64,000 nt of DNA, from contig CANQBP010000007.1 in assembly GCA_947589415.1 (NCBI GenBank), forward strand, positions 1 to 64,000. The letters run 5' to 3'. Source of the DNA: an uncultured Clostridia bacterium (GTDB lineage Bacteria > Bacillota > Clostridia > Oscillospirales > Acutalibacteraceae). The notes beneath the pieces are model-generated. The model made no database searches. It was given only the letters and a program-made list of their open reading frames with translations, and had not been told where the DNA came from. Position 1 is the stretch's first letter; every line of letters starts with the position of its first letter. A program made the translations under genes and the position numbers. This document shows, in pieces, positions 36,084 through 45,067 of the stretch.

Positions 36084-36425
36084 ATGATGATTGATTATAA
36101 GGCAATCGGCAGGAGAATAAGTTTATACAGAAAAAAGAAAGGACTGACTCAAGCAGCCCTTTCAGAAATATTGGAGGTGTCCGAAAGCTACATAAGTCAG
36201 GTTGAGAGGGGTATTGCAAAGATCTCACTTGCACGTCTTGACGAGATATCCGGAGTATTGTCAACGGATATCGCTATGCTTGTTTCGGACTGCGCGGTTT
36301 TGCCGGATATGGCGGTCAATACGGAAATATTTGAGATAATCGAAAATTGGGATAAAGAAAAAATCGATTTTCTCATAAACCTATTGATGTGTGCCGACGA
36401 TCAGTTTTCAAAGAGTGGAAAATGA
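36084..36425 (+). CDS. XRE-family HTH regulator
   Basis: A 113-residue protein with a clear HTH (ISLYRKKKGLTQAALSEIL then SESYISQVERGIAKIS, about residues 11-45) and a short helical C-terminal part. ATG 36084 or 36087 is likely, with GGTGAT just upstream. A TATACT -10 at 36065-36070 would give a very short leader. It sits next to a long dyad (36506-36543) and an AgrC-like kinase gene and may regulate it. Confidence 0.85.
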   Translation: MMIDYKAIGRRISLYRKKKGLTQAALSEILEVSESYISQVERGIAKISLARLDEISGVLSTDIAMLVSDCAVLPDMAVNTEIFEIIENWDKEKIDFLINLLMCADDQFSKSGK

Positions 36426-36505
36426 TCGTTCAATAACGTTTACCGGCTTAGAAAAAAAGATATAAGATCCATGAAAAAAAATCTCTATGCATGTTTGCAC
36501 GTTCC

Positions 36506-36543
36506 TTTCTTGTGTCGTTATATAATATATAATCCACAAGAAA
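36506..36543. promoter_or_regulatory. 38-bp dyad upstream of the orphan kinase
   Basis: Outer arms TTTCTTGTG (36506-36514) and CACAAGAAA (36535-36543) are perfect inverted repeats. Inside them TTATATAATATATAA (36518-36532) is itself a palindrome around one A and contains -10-like hexamers. This looks like an operator over a promoter. Confidence 0.5.
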
Positions 36544-36648
36544 GAATTTTTGTAGAGGGTTGCGAGTTATCTGTATAAAAATTGAACTCAACTGTAATAT
36601 TCGTGTTTCGGTTTGGGGGGGTGATGCTTTATTATCGGTAATTTTATT

Positions 36649-37968
36649 TTGTGTGCTGAATTTATAATGTATTATATTTCCGCCGTTATTCTGTCGGTAA
36701 AACTTTTCAGAGCAAAGTTTGATGTCAAAAAATTTGCAATATCATTTTTGTACTACATAGCTTTATTGATAGTTATTATTATCGGATCGGAAGCTGATAT
36801 AATGCACGATATAATGTGGCTCTCGATGCTTGTAAACGTTTTTTTGACAAGATTTTGTGTTAAGCCCATACGGTCGGGTACGATATTGTCAATATATGTT
36901 TTCCTTTTTTTCGTAAATTCCCTTGTGTTGTCGTTTGTGTATATTTTCTTTTCCCAAGAGCAATACGAAAAGATGGATATTTATATTGAATTTATTTTGA
37001 ATTTTTTATCAATGGTTTGTTGTATATTGGCGGGTTATACCGGTATAAACACAAAGTTGTGCAGGATACTTGACTGTACTTCAAAGGCAATAAAAAGGCT
37101 TATCCTCTCGCTTACCGTTTGTATGACGTTTATGGCGGCACTTTTTTTATTCCTTTTGCCCATGTATTTATCACAATCCAAAAAGCCGACGGTATCCGAG
37201 ATAGTTATGAAAATTTTGTTTATTTCGGTAATCGTGATAGTAATGATAATAGTATTTTTACTGCTTGCATATTCGGTATCGAACAAACATATCAGAAATA
37301 TTGCGGATAATTTTGAAAAGCAGATAAAAGCGCAGTCCGATTATTATGTCACGCTTTCTAAATATAATTTTGACCTCAGAAGGTTTCGTCATGATTATAA
37401 AAATATGTGCATAGGTTTGAGGGCTTTGATATCAGAGGAAAAATATGATCAGGCACTTGAAATGCTTGATAACAATGCCCATGTTTTCGACACGGGTCTT
37501 GTAAAATTCGATACGGGGAACGGCATAGTTAATGCCCTTCTTGCCGATAAGCAGAGAAAGGCGGACGAAATAGGTACAGATATAAAGTTTGAGGGTTCGC
37601 TGCCCCCGAATATGATAGACCCCGCAGATTTGTGTATAATTTTCGGGAATACCGTTGATAATGCCCTTGAGGCCTGCGGTAAGATAAATACGGAAACCGA
37701 AAAGCAAATTCTTATAAAAAGTATATGCAACAGCGGTTTTGTATTTATAAACATAACAAATCCCGTGGACAAAAAGGTCAGCATGAAAGGACATATCCCG
37801 AAAACGAGCAAGCCCGATAAGGATATGCACGGCTTCGGATTGTATTCCGTGGAAAAGGCTTTGAAGCGATATCAGGGAAATTTAAGTCTTGATTGTGACG
37901 ATAAAAATTTTTGTGTATCCATGGAGTTGTGTATGCAAAATGACCGACCCCCGATAACGGATAATTGA
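36649..37968 (+). CDS. AgrC-like sensor histidine kinase (GHKL), orphan
   Basis: A 439-residue kinase with six or seven N-terminal helices (to about 210), the phosphoacceptor box RRFRHDYKN (His248), N-box IIFGNTVDNALEA and G-box GFGLYSVEKALKRY, as in the AgrC/HPK10 group that senses peptides. No response regulator or AgrB/AgrD gene is adjacent. The start is uncertain: TTG 36649 and ATG 36667 lack good ribosome sites, while the G-rich site upstream sits before an ATG that is one base out of frame. A small frame change or an error there would lengthen the first helix. Confidence 0.85.
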   Translation: MCAEFIMYYISAVILSVKLFRAKFDVKKFAISFLYYIALLIVIIIGSEADIMHDIMWLSMLVNVFLTRFCVKPIRSGTILSIYVFLFFVNSLVLSFVYIFFSQEQYEKMDIYIEFILNFLSMVCCILAGYTGINTKLCRILDCTSKAIKRLILSLTVCMTFMAALFLFLLPMYLSQSKKPTVSEIVMKILFISVIVIVMIIVFLLLAYSVSNKHIRNIADNFEKQIKAQSDYYVTLSKYNFDLRRFRHDYKNMCIGLRALISEEKYDQALEMLDNNAHVFDTGLVKFDTGNGIVNALLADKQRKADEIGTDIKFEGSLPPNMIDPADLCIIFGNTVDNALEACGKINTETEKQILIKSICNSGFVFINITNPVDKKVSMKGHIPKTSKPDKDMHGFGLYSVEKALKRYQGNLSLDCDDKNFCVSMELCMQNDRPPITDN

Positions 37969-38021
37969 CAGATCCGTTATCGGAGGCCGGCATTTTATTT
38001 TTGTCGGGTTGTTAAAAATTG

Positions 38022-38264
38022 TCAGTCGGCTTCTTCAATAAGCGCTCTGTATCCGAGAACAAACGCAGCCGCCTCAAAGATAAATGAGAACTGCCATATA
38101 GTCGATGCAGTTACGCCTTTGCCGCCCATTCCTAAAAGCATTGATATAAGCTCAAAGACAGCGGTATCATTATTCAAGAATAATATACCGGTAAACACGG
38201 CGAGAATTATTCCTATTCCGCCGAAAATTATAGCAGTGATAAGAAGTGGTTTATTCTTCAGCAT
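38022..38264 (-). CDS. Small membrane protein
   Basis: 80 residues with two hydrophobic segments (PLLITAIIFGGIGIILAVF and a C-terminal one around FSFIFEAAAFVLGY). ATG 38264 is chosen because AAGGGGAA lies 8 nt upstream; the longer frame has no such site. It follows argS by 48 bp on the same strand. Function unknown. Confidence 0.65.
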   Translation of the reverse strand: MLKNKPLLITAIIFGGIGIILAVFTGILFLNNDTAVFELISMLLGMGGKGVTASTIWQFSFIFEAAAFVLGYRALIEEAD

Positions 38265-38311
38265 TGTCTTATTCCCCTTTTTTTTACATAATGTAATATT
38301 TGTGATACGGT

Positions 38312-39997
38312 TCACATTGACTGCGGTGCTGTAATTTTAAACATGGTCAGGACATTGGCTATAACCGTTTTAGTCGCATTACAAAGCGCAAGACGTGCCT
38401 GGGTAAGCGGCTCATCATCATTCTTGACATGGCATGAATTATAGAATTTATGGAAAAGTGCAGCTAAATCGTACACATAACGTGTTATCTGCGAGGGATC
38501 ATAATCCTTTGCGGCAGATATAATTTCGTCGCTGTATGCTGCGAGCTTATTTATAAGTTCTATCTCTTCGGGGGCTGTCAGCTTTGCATAATCATCGGCG
38601 GTACATTCTCTTGCCTGTATTCCTTCTTCTTCGAGCTTTTTGATAATACTGCAAATCCTTGCATGGGCATACTGTACATAGTAGACCGGATTTTGCGAGG
38701 ACTGCTCAACTGCAAGGTCAAGGTCAAATTCAAAATGGCTGTTTGCCTCTCGCAGGTTAAAGAAGAAACGTGCGGCATCAATCGGTATCTCATCAAGAAG
38801 TGTTACAAGCGTTATTGCCTTACCGCTTCTTTTGGATATCTTTATGGTTTCGCCGTTGCTTATAAGCCTTACCATTTGCATGAGTACAACATCAAGTTTT
38901 GAGGCATCTACGCCGAGTGCCGTAAGAGCAGCTTTAAGTCTGGGTACATACCCGTGATGGTCTGCACCGAGTATATCTATTGCCTTGTCATAATTTCTTG
39001 TTACGAGTTTATCATAGTGATATGCTATGTCGGGGACAACATATGTGGGTATGCCGTTTGAACGTACAAGTACGAAGTCTTTGTCAGCACCGAATTGTGA
39101 GGCTTTAAACCATAATGCTCCGTCCTGTTCGTAGGTATGTCCTTTTTCCTTGAGAAGTTTTATAATATTATCGACCGCACCGCTGTTATGGAGTGTGCTT
39201 TCTCTGAACCAGCGGTCGTATTTTATGCGGTATTTAAGCAGATCTCTTTCAAGTCCCTCAATATTTTTGGGCAGAGCGAAATCTACAAGTGCTTTTCTTC
39301 TTGTTTGCGAATCGGTTTCCGTATATTTGTCACCGTTTATTTCCGCAAATGCTTTTGCGTGGTCGATTATATCCTGACCGTGGTAAGCATCATCGGGGAG
39401 TTCATAACCTTCCCTGTAAATCTGCATATAGCGGATCTCAAGTGAGGTTGCAAATTTTTCTATTTGATTGCCGGCATCGTTTACATAAAATTCTCTCGAT
39501 ACCTCATAGCCCGCCGCATCAAGTATGCTCGAAAGAGAATCACCTATTGCGCCGCCTCTTGCATTTCCTATATGCATTGGGCCTGTGGGGTTTGCGGAAA
39601 CAAATTCTACAAGTATTCGTTTTCCCTTTCCGTAATCGGATCTTCCGTAATTATCGCCCGCATTTTTTATTTCCTCAAGAACTTGTGCATAAAAGGAGCT
39701 GTCGTAAAAGAAGTTGATAAATCCGGGACCGGCTATTTCACACCTTGACAGATTTGTACCGCTAAGGTCTATGTTCTGTACGATCGCCTCGGCAATTTTT
39801 CTCGGCGCACTATGAAATGCTTTTGCCGATACCATGGCGGCATTTGCTGCAAGATCTCCGTGACAGCGGTCGGACGGTGTTTCTATACTGAATTGCGGAA
39901 TTTCCGCATCAGGCAGGAGTCCGCTTTCTATTGCCCTGCCGAAAGCGTCCGTTATTGCTTTATAAAGATTATTCAGGGATATTGATGCTGTGGACAT
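38312..39997 (-). CDS. argS: Arginyl-tRNA synthetase
   Basis: Charges tRNA-Arg. The N-terminal Add1 domain is followed by the class I signature (SANPTGPMHIGNARGG, HIGN type), and the KMSKS counterpart reads ISKRSGKAITL. A DALR anticodon-binding domain closes the 561-residue chain. AAGGAGG lies before the ATG. It overlaps the DUF1934 gene by 29 bp, an arrangement also seen with ywiB-argS in Bacillus. Confidence 0.96.
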   Translation of the reverse strand: MSTASISLNNLYKAITDAFGRAIESGLLPDAEIPQFSIETPSDRCHGDLAANAAMVSAKAFHSAPRKIAEAIVQNIDLSGTNLSRCEIAGPGFINFFYDSSFYAQVLEEIKNAGDNYGRSDYGKGKRILVEFVSANPTGPMHIGNARGGAIGDSLSSILDAAGYEVSREFYVNDAGNQIEKFATSLEIRYMQIYREGYELPDDAYHGQDIIDHAKAFAEINGDKYTETDSQTRRKALVDFALPKNIEGLERDLLKYRIKYDRWFRESTLHNSGAVDNIIKLLKEKGHTYEQDGALWFKASQFGADKDFVLVRSNGIPTYVVPDIAYHYDKLVTRNYDKAIDILGADHHGYVPRLKAALTALGVDASKLDVVLMQMVRLISNGETIKISKRSGKAITLVTLLDEIPIDAARFFFNLREANSHFEFDLDLAVEQSSQNPVYYVQYAHARICSIIKKLEEEGIQARECTADDYAKLTAPEEIELINKLAAYSDEIISAAKDYDPSQITRYVYDLAALFHKFYNSCHVKNDDEPLTQARLALCNATKTVIANVLTMFKITAPQSM

Positions 39998-40427
39998 TGT
40001 TTTTTGCCTCCTTAATTTTTAATGTAAGCTCATTAAGACTCGCAAGCTCCGATTGGATATCTATTGAATATTTTACCGTAAGTTCTCCACCGTTATCATC
40101 GAGTTTTATATTTACATCTTCGGTATATACCCCAAGTGTAAGAATCCCGAACGGCGTATTATAATTGCACTTATGGCGTTCTCCCTTTTCAAGGATAAGC
40201 TGGTGACTTTCCTCGCCGCCTTTTATAACGGTAACTACATTGTCCGGCGTGACTTTTACTGTTGTTCGGTAGTGCTTGAGGGGGGCATCGGGATCATATT
40301 CCTTATAGCTTATGTAGCGGTTGCCGTTCCTTTTAACATAGGAAGCAGAGGTTTCAAGCTCTATTTTATCCGTGCTTCCGTCGACATTTTGTCTGCCGCA
40401 TACGGAAAGAATATAGTTTTTTTCCAT
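39969..40427 (-). CDS. DUF1934 (YwiB-like) beta-barrel protein
   Basis: A 152-residue protein of the DUF1934 family: NRYISYKEYD near the middle, LILEKGERHKCNYNTPFGIL with the typical aromatic end and TVKYSIDIQSELASLNEL at the C terminus. It forms a small lipocalin-like barrel in known relatives. Function is unknown; the conserved link with argS is the best hint. Confidence 0.85.
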   Translation of the reverse strand: MEKNYILSVCGRQNVDGSTDKIELETSASYVKRNGNRYISYKEYDPDAPLKHYRTTVKVTPDNVVTVIKGGEESHQLILEKGERHKCNYNTPFGILTLGVYTEDVNIKLDDNGGELTVKYSIDIQSELASLNELTLKIKEAKNNVHSINIPE

Positions 40428-40452
40428 TATTGTTATTTTCCTTTCTTAATTT

Positions 40453-41274
40453 TTACTGTAAAGCGACCTGTTCGATATTTATATGGCGCACCTCGTCCTC
40501 GACGCTTTTTCCGAGAAAAATTTCCGCAGTATGCCTAAAACTCTCAACCGTATCCGTGACATAATATGAGCAGCTTCCCGCAGTGCTTTCTTTATTGAGC
40601 AAGCCGTTTGTTTTAAGAATATTTGCCGCATAAAGTGCCGTTTCACGTCCGGAGTCTATAAGACATACGTTACTTCCGAGGTAGTCGGAAATAGCCTTAG
40701 CAATTATCGGAAAATGTGTACAGCCGAGTATCAGCGTGTCTATGCCGTCTTTTTTCATTTCGCAGAGATAGCGTTCCACAACAAGACGTACAATATCGTC
40801 ATCGGGCGAAATGAAGCCCGTTTCAACGAGAGATACAAACAGCGGGCAGTCCTGCTGAAATACGGTTATACCGTTATTTTGGCGCAGAATTTCCTTTTTG
40901 TATGATCCGCTGTTTATTGTTGCCGAAGTTCCGATAATTCCTATTTTACCGTTTCTTGTGGCATTTACCGCCGCCGTAGCCGTTGGAACGACAACCCCCG
41001 TGAACGGGACGGGAAGTTCGGTATAAAGCTCGGTTGCGACCGAGCTTACCGTACCGCAGGCGGCTATTATCAGCTTAACGCCTTTTGAAAGCAGGAAATC
41101 GGCGTCCTGCTTTGCATATCTCCGTATTGTTTTTTGACTTCTGTTACCGTAAGGTACTCTTGCGGTATCTCCGAAGTAGATTATATTTTCGTGCGGCAGT
41201 ACTTTAATTAGTTCCTTGACGGCAGTAAGTCCGCCAAGACCCGAATCAAATACTCCAATAGACTGTTCAGACAT
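40453..41274 (-). CDS. murI: Glutamate racemase
   Basis: Supplies D-glutamate for peptidoglycan. The two catalytic Cys are visible: Cys73 (AACGTVS) and Cys185 (LGCTHFP), with GVFDSGLGGLT at 7-17. The longer frame to 41304 is rejected because 41274 overlaps the ddl stop by 8 bp and matches the usual N terminus (MSEQSIGVFDSG). Coupled with ddl, it forms a cell-wall precursor pair. Confidence 0.95.
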   Translation of the reverse strand: MSEQSIGVFDSGLGGLTAVKELIKVLPHENIIYFGDTARVPYGNRSQKTIRRYAKQDADFLLSKGVKLIIAACGTVSSVATELYTELPVPFTGVVVPTATAAVNATRNGKIGIIGTSATINSGSYKKEILRQNNGITVFQQDCPLFVSLVETGFISPDDDIVRLVVERYLCEMKKDGIDTLILGCTHFPIIAKAISDYLGSNVCLIDSGRETALYAANILKTNGLLNKESTAGSCSYYVTDTVESFRHTAEIFLGKSVEDEVRHINIEQVALQ

Positions 41275-42343
41275 TTTTTTCCGTCCTCTCAAAAGCAAGC
41301 TCAATCAGCCTTTCGATAAGGTCACTTCCCTCTTGACCGGAAACGGCCATAAGTTTCGGGTACATACTTATCGAGGTGAAGCCCGGCAGCGTGTTTATCT
41401 CGTTCAAAAGAACCCTTCCGTCATCGGTTACAAAAAAGTCTGCTCTCGAAAGACCCGTACAGCCGAGAAGCCGATATGCTTTTACAGCCGTCTGCTTAAC
41501 CTTTTCCGTAAGCTCAGGGCTTATTTGAGCGGGAATAAACAGCTTGGATTCGGAATTATTGTACTTTGCATCATAATCATAAAATTCCGCTGCGGGGGCA
41601 ATCTGTCCCGGAACGGAAGCGAAAGGCTCGTCGTTTCCCAGAACGGCACATTCAACTTCTTTGCCGATTATGTTTTCCTCTATAAGTATCCTGCTGTCCT
41701 CCTTTGATGCCTTTATGACGGCAGCCTTGAGTTCCTCTCTGTTTGATGCCTTACTTACTCCGACAGATGATCCGGCATTTGCCGGTTTTACGAAAACAGG
41801 ATAATCGAGCTTGGTTTCAACATCGGAAATGTATTTATCGGGTGATTTGAAATAATCCGAAGAATAGAACCATGTAAATTCTGCCTGTTCTATACCCGAA
41901 TAGCCTAAAATTATATTTGTAACGATCTTGTCCATGCAGTCGGCGGACGAAAGCACTCCGCAGCCGACATACGGTATCCTTGCAAGCTCAAGGAGTCCCT
42001 GTATTGTTCCATCTTCACCGTTTTTACCGTGCAGAACGGGGAATACACAATCGAGCTTTATGATTTTGCACCCGCTGCCGTCCATAACGACAATTCCGCC
42101 TATTGACGGAGCAGGAGAAATAAAAGCCGTCCTGTTTTCGGGATCGTTTTCCCATGAACCGTCGGCGATTTTTTCCGTATCACCTTTGTACATAAGCCAT
42201 CTTCCGTCTTTCGTTATGCCTATGGTCACAACTTCATACAAGTCCGCAGGTATTTTGTTTATTACATAAGATGCCGATACCCTTGAAACTTCATGCTCTG
42301 ATGATCTGCCGCCAAAAATAACGGCTATACGTTTTTTCTGCAC
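41267..42343 (-). CDS. ddl: D-alanine--D-alanine ligase
   Basis: Joins two D-Ala for the peptidoglycan stem. ATP-grasp features: IAVIFGGRSSEHEVS at the N terminus, HGKNGEDGTIQGLLE, VKPANAGSSVGVSKA and LLNEINTLPGFTS. The omega-loop YDYDAKY has Tyr, as in D-Ala-D-Ala enzymes rather than D-lactate types. GTG 42343 is preferred because GGAGAGTGG lies before it; ATG 42376 is inside a small GGGGA/TCCCC hairpin with poor spacing. Confidence 0.92.
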   Translation of the reverse strand: MQKKRIAVIFGGRSSEHEVSRVSASYVINKIPADLYEVVTIGITKDGRWLMYKGDTEKIADGSWENDPENRTAFISPAPSIGGIVVMDGSGCKIIKLDCVFPVLHGKNGEDGTIQGLLELARIPYVGCGVLSSADCMDKIVTNIILGYSGIEQAEFTWFYSSDYFKSPDKYISDVETKLDYPVFVKPANAGSSVGVSKASNREELKAAVIKASKEDSRILIEENIIGKEVECAVLGNDEPFASVPGQIAPAAEFYDYDAKYNNSESKLFIPAQISPELTEKVKQTAVKAYRLLGCTGLSRADFFVTDDGRVLLNEINTLPGFTSISMYPKLMAVSGQEGSDLIERLIELAFERTEKNV

Positions 42344-42555
42344 ATTAACCACTCTCCGTAAAAGATCGGGGATCATTCCCCGTATATACTTTGATTATAC
42401 TTCCACAATTTATTATATTAACATATATTATGCTTTCGTGCAATTAGATTTAAAAGAAAATCATTATTCTAAGTGAGAAGTTGGGGATTGTTTTCGTGTG
42501 TTTTTGTGCAAAGTGACAAATATTTCTTTGATTTTTTGATAAATCGTAAAAAGAC

Positions 42556-42584
42556 TTGATTTTTACATTGGGAAATGTTATTAT
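42556..42584 (+). promoter_or_regulatory. Promoter of the NlpC/P60 gene
   Basis: TTGATT (42556-42561), 17-bp spacer, TATTAT (42579-42584). The context AAAAAGACTTGA is the same as that before glgB. A leader of about 97 nt follows. Confidence 0.7.
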
Positions 42585-42688
42585 CTATTAAGGATTTGTT
42601 ACAAGTTTGAAATAATTTATTTCTGTTAGTCAATTTTATTTTGAAAACTGTAATTGATGTTAAAACTTTGAAAGGAGCCTATTTTAAA

Positions 42689-44776
42689 ATGGCGAAGTTT
42701 ATGAAAAAAGTTATTGCCGGTGCTATGACGGTAAGTATTGCCTCGGCAATGTTGGTATCGGGTACATTGACTGCGTCAGCAGAGTCGAGTACCGGTGTGG
42801 GATTGTCTGCCCACGCTCTTACGGCATACCGTGAGGGTTGGAGTTATGTATGGGGAGGAACTTCCTATGGTGCTGTTGACTGTTCGGGACTTATCTGGAC
42901 ATATAACGGAGTCGGAGGAATGCGAACCGATATGCTCGGAGCGTCGTCCTCATGGGGCTATGTGAGCAACGGTATTCCTAACATACACGGTCTTGGTCTT
43001 CATATGCCGGGTCATGTCGGAGTATATATCGGTTCGGGAATGGCAGTTGATGCAAGAGATGAATATTCCGGTGTCGTTTACCATAATGTGTATAGTAAGA
43101 ATTGGGTAGAATGGTTTAAGGTTGCGGGCGTGTCCTATCCCGAAAACGGTTGGGTGCTTCTCGACGGAGATTCGTTCTATTATGAAAACGGCGAGTATCT
43201 TACTAATACCTCAAGAACTCTTGACGGTGTAACATACAGCTTTGACGGTGCGGGCGTATCTGATATGGCACCGCCGTCGGAGGCTTATCAGGCAACCGAC
43301 TATTCTTATGCTTCGGCTGAACCTGCCCCGGAACCCGAACCTTCGTACGAGCCGGAGCCGTCTTATGAGCCGGAACCTTCTTATGAACCCGAACCTGAAC
43401 CCTCTTATGAACCGGAATCGAATATTGAAAGCGAAGAGCCGCAGGAGTCGGAGGAAATAGAGGTTTCCGAACCTGAGTCTGAGCCGGAGTCCGAATCCGA
43501 ATCCGAGCCTGAGTCGAGCGTTGAGGAAGAGAAGCCGAAAGAAGAGTCGGTATCCGAGCCGAAAGAGGAGTCTAAGGAAGAAGAAAACAAGATTGTTGCC
43601 TCTTATGGTGATGAGGACAGCGGTAAGAACAAGGCGGTACATAATGTTCAGACAAGGCTGTATGAACTCGGATATCTCGACGAGAAGGCTTCGGGATATT
43701 TCGGAAGTGATACTGTAGATGCAGTAATGCTCTTCCAAAACTATAACGACCTTGAAGTAACGGGTATAGTTGACGAAAAGACATATGCAAAGCTGAAAGA
43801 CAGTAAGGCAAAGGATAACTTTACGGCTATTGAGCCTGATACATATGATGACGGGGAAACTCTCCCGATAACGGCACTTCAAACAAGACTTGCCGAACTT
43901 AAATATTATTTTGACGATATAACCGGTTATTACGGTGACGTGACAAAGAGTGCCGTTAAGCTGTTCCAAAAGGACAACGAAATTAAGGAAACAGGTGTCG
44001 CTGACGTTTCAACACTTAAAAAACTTTACAGCAGCAAAGCTAAGGAAAATCCCAATGCGGATAATCTTGTTCTCGGACAAAAGGGTTCTCCGGTTCTTAA
44101 AATGCAGAAAAGACTTTCGGAGTTGAGATATCTTGCGGGGGTAGTTGGCGAGGAATTTTCAGATGACGTACTCGCTGCCGTGAACCTTTTCCAAAAGACT
44201 GCCGGTTTTGAGGAGTCAGATGTAGTAACTCCCGATCAGCTTGATGTACTGTATTCGGACACCGCACCCAAATCACCCGATTATGATGTACTGCAATACG
44301 GATTTAGCGGTGATGATGTAGCGCAGCTCCAGTCACATCTTGCAATACTCAAGTACTATGACGGTAAGGTTTCCGGAACGTTTTCCAAAGACGTTGAAAA
44401 GGCTGTAAAGCAGTTCCAGGGAGATTATAAACTCGAGGTGACAGGTATTGCCGATGAAGAAACACTTCAGCTTATAAAGACCGAGTCACAGCGTGAAAGC
44501 TCAAATATCGGCGAAAGCCTTATAATTAAAACGGCAAGCGTATCGGACAACGCTCTTGCAAGTCTTGCACAGGCAAAGGCACAGTCAAAAGTGCCCGGAG
44601 ATGTGGCTGTTACGGATTACAGCGGAGTTGAAAAAATAAAGACCTTTGTTATCCTCGGAGCCGTTGTTGTATTTACAATATTCCTTTCTGTACTCTTCAT
44701 TGTTGAACTCAAGAGAAGAAAGCAGGAAAGTGTATCGAAAATTGATATCAGTGACAGTTATATGAGAAAACTGTAA
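42689..44776 (+). CDS. Membrane-anchored NlpC/P60-type hydrolase with four PG-binding repeats
   Basis: A 695-residue surface protein. Order: signal peptide (about 1-32); NlpC/P60-like domain with Cys in AVDCSGLIW and His in MPGHVGVYIG; linker of PEPSYE repeats and Glu/Ser/Pro-rich sequence (about 210-310); four PG_binding_1 domains (from VHNVQTRLYELGYL, ITALQTRLAELKYY, VLKMQKRLSELRYL and VAQLQSHLAILKYY); and a C-terminal helix (VILGAVVVFTIFLSVLFIVEL) with a basic end. The final helix would fix it to the membrane while the repeats hold the wall. AAAGGAG lies 11 bp before ATG 42689; the longer frame would spoil the signal peptide. Confidence 0.9.
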   Translation: MAKFMKKVIAGAMTVSIASAMLVSGTLTASAESSTGVGLSAHALTAYREGWSYVWGGTSYGAVDCSGLIWTYNGVGGMRTDMLGASSSWGYVSNGIPNIHGLGLHMPGHVGVYIGSGMAVDARDEYSGVVYHNVYSKNWVEWFKVAGVSYPENGWVLLDGDSFYYENGEYLTNTSRTLDGVTYSFDGAGVSDMAPPSEAYQATDYSYASAEPAPEPEPSYEPEPSYEPEPSYEPEPEPSYEPESNIESEEPQESEEIEVSEPESEPESESESEPESSVEEEKPKEESVSEPKEESKEEENKIVASYGDEDSGKNKAVHNVQTRLYELGYLDEKASGYFGSDTVDAVMLFQNYNDLEVTGIVDEKTYAKLKDSKAKDNFTAIEPDTYDDGETLPITALQTRLAELKYYFDDITGYYGDVTKSAVKLFQKDNEIKETGVADVSTLKKLYSSKAKENPNADNLVLGQKGSPVLKMQKRLSELRYLAGVVGEEFSDDVLAAVNLFQKTAGFEESDVVTPDQLDVLYSDTAPKSPDYDVLQYGFSGDDVAQLQSHLAILKYYDGKVSGTFSKDVEKAVKQFQGDYKLEVTGIADEETLQLIKTESQRESSNIGESLIIKTASVSDNALASLAQAKAQSKVPGDVAVTDYSGVEKIKTFVILGAVVVFTIFLSVLFIVELKRRKQESVSKIDISDSYMRKL

Positions 44777-44784
44777 TAAACTTT

Positions 44785-44820
44785 AAGCAGGAAAGATTGA
44801 AGAGTCTTTCCTGCTTTTTT
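44785..44820 (+). terminator. Terminator of the NlpC/P60 gene
   Basis: AAGCAGGAAAGA (44785-44796) pairs with TCTTTCCTGCTT (44805-44816), then T6. Confidence 0.95.
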
Positions 44821-44996
44821 GATATATGAAAAATTTCATTCAAATTTTTTTGTTGTTTTATGTTTATAATCGAATATTAGTTTGTATTCGACATAAGAAA
44901 TATGATAAAATAAGTTCCCTCGGACATGATTAGTGCCATTGTTATAGCTAATTGTTACTTTTTAATGGATTTTCATAAAAAAACGCTTAAAAAGAC

Positions 44997-45025
44997 TTGA
45001 AATTTGGATAGAATTAAGCTATTAT
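44997..45025 (+). promoter_or_regulatory. Promoter of the glycogen operon
   Basis: TTGAAA (44997-45002), 17-bp spacer, TATTAT (45020-45025), 43 bp before the glgB ATG. Confidence 0.75.
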
Positions 45026-45067
45026 ATAAATAATAAACAGTATTTGGTAAAAAGGAGTTGTTATATT

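Noticed and set aside
43211-43969. 252-codon open frame antisense to the NlpC/P60 gene, rich in Arg and Leu
   Set aside because: It is a shadow of the PEPSYE and Glu-rich codons on the plus strand; no start signals.
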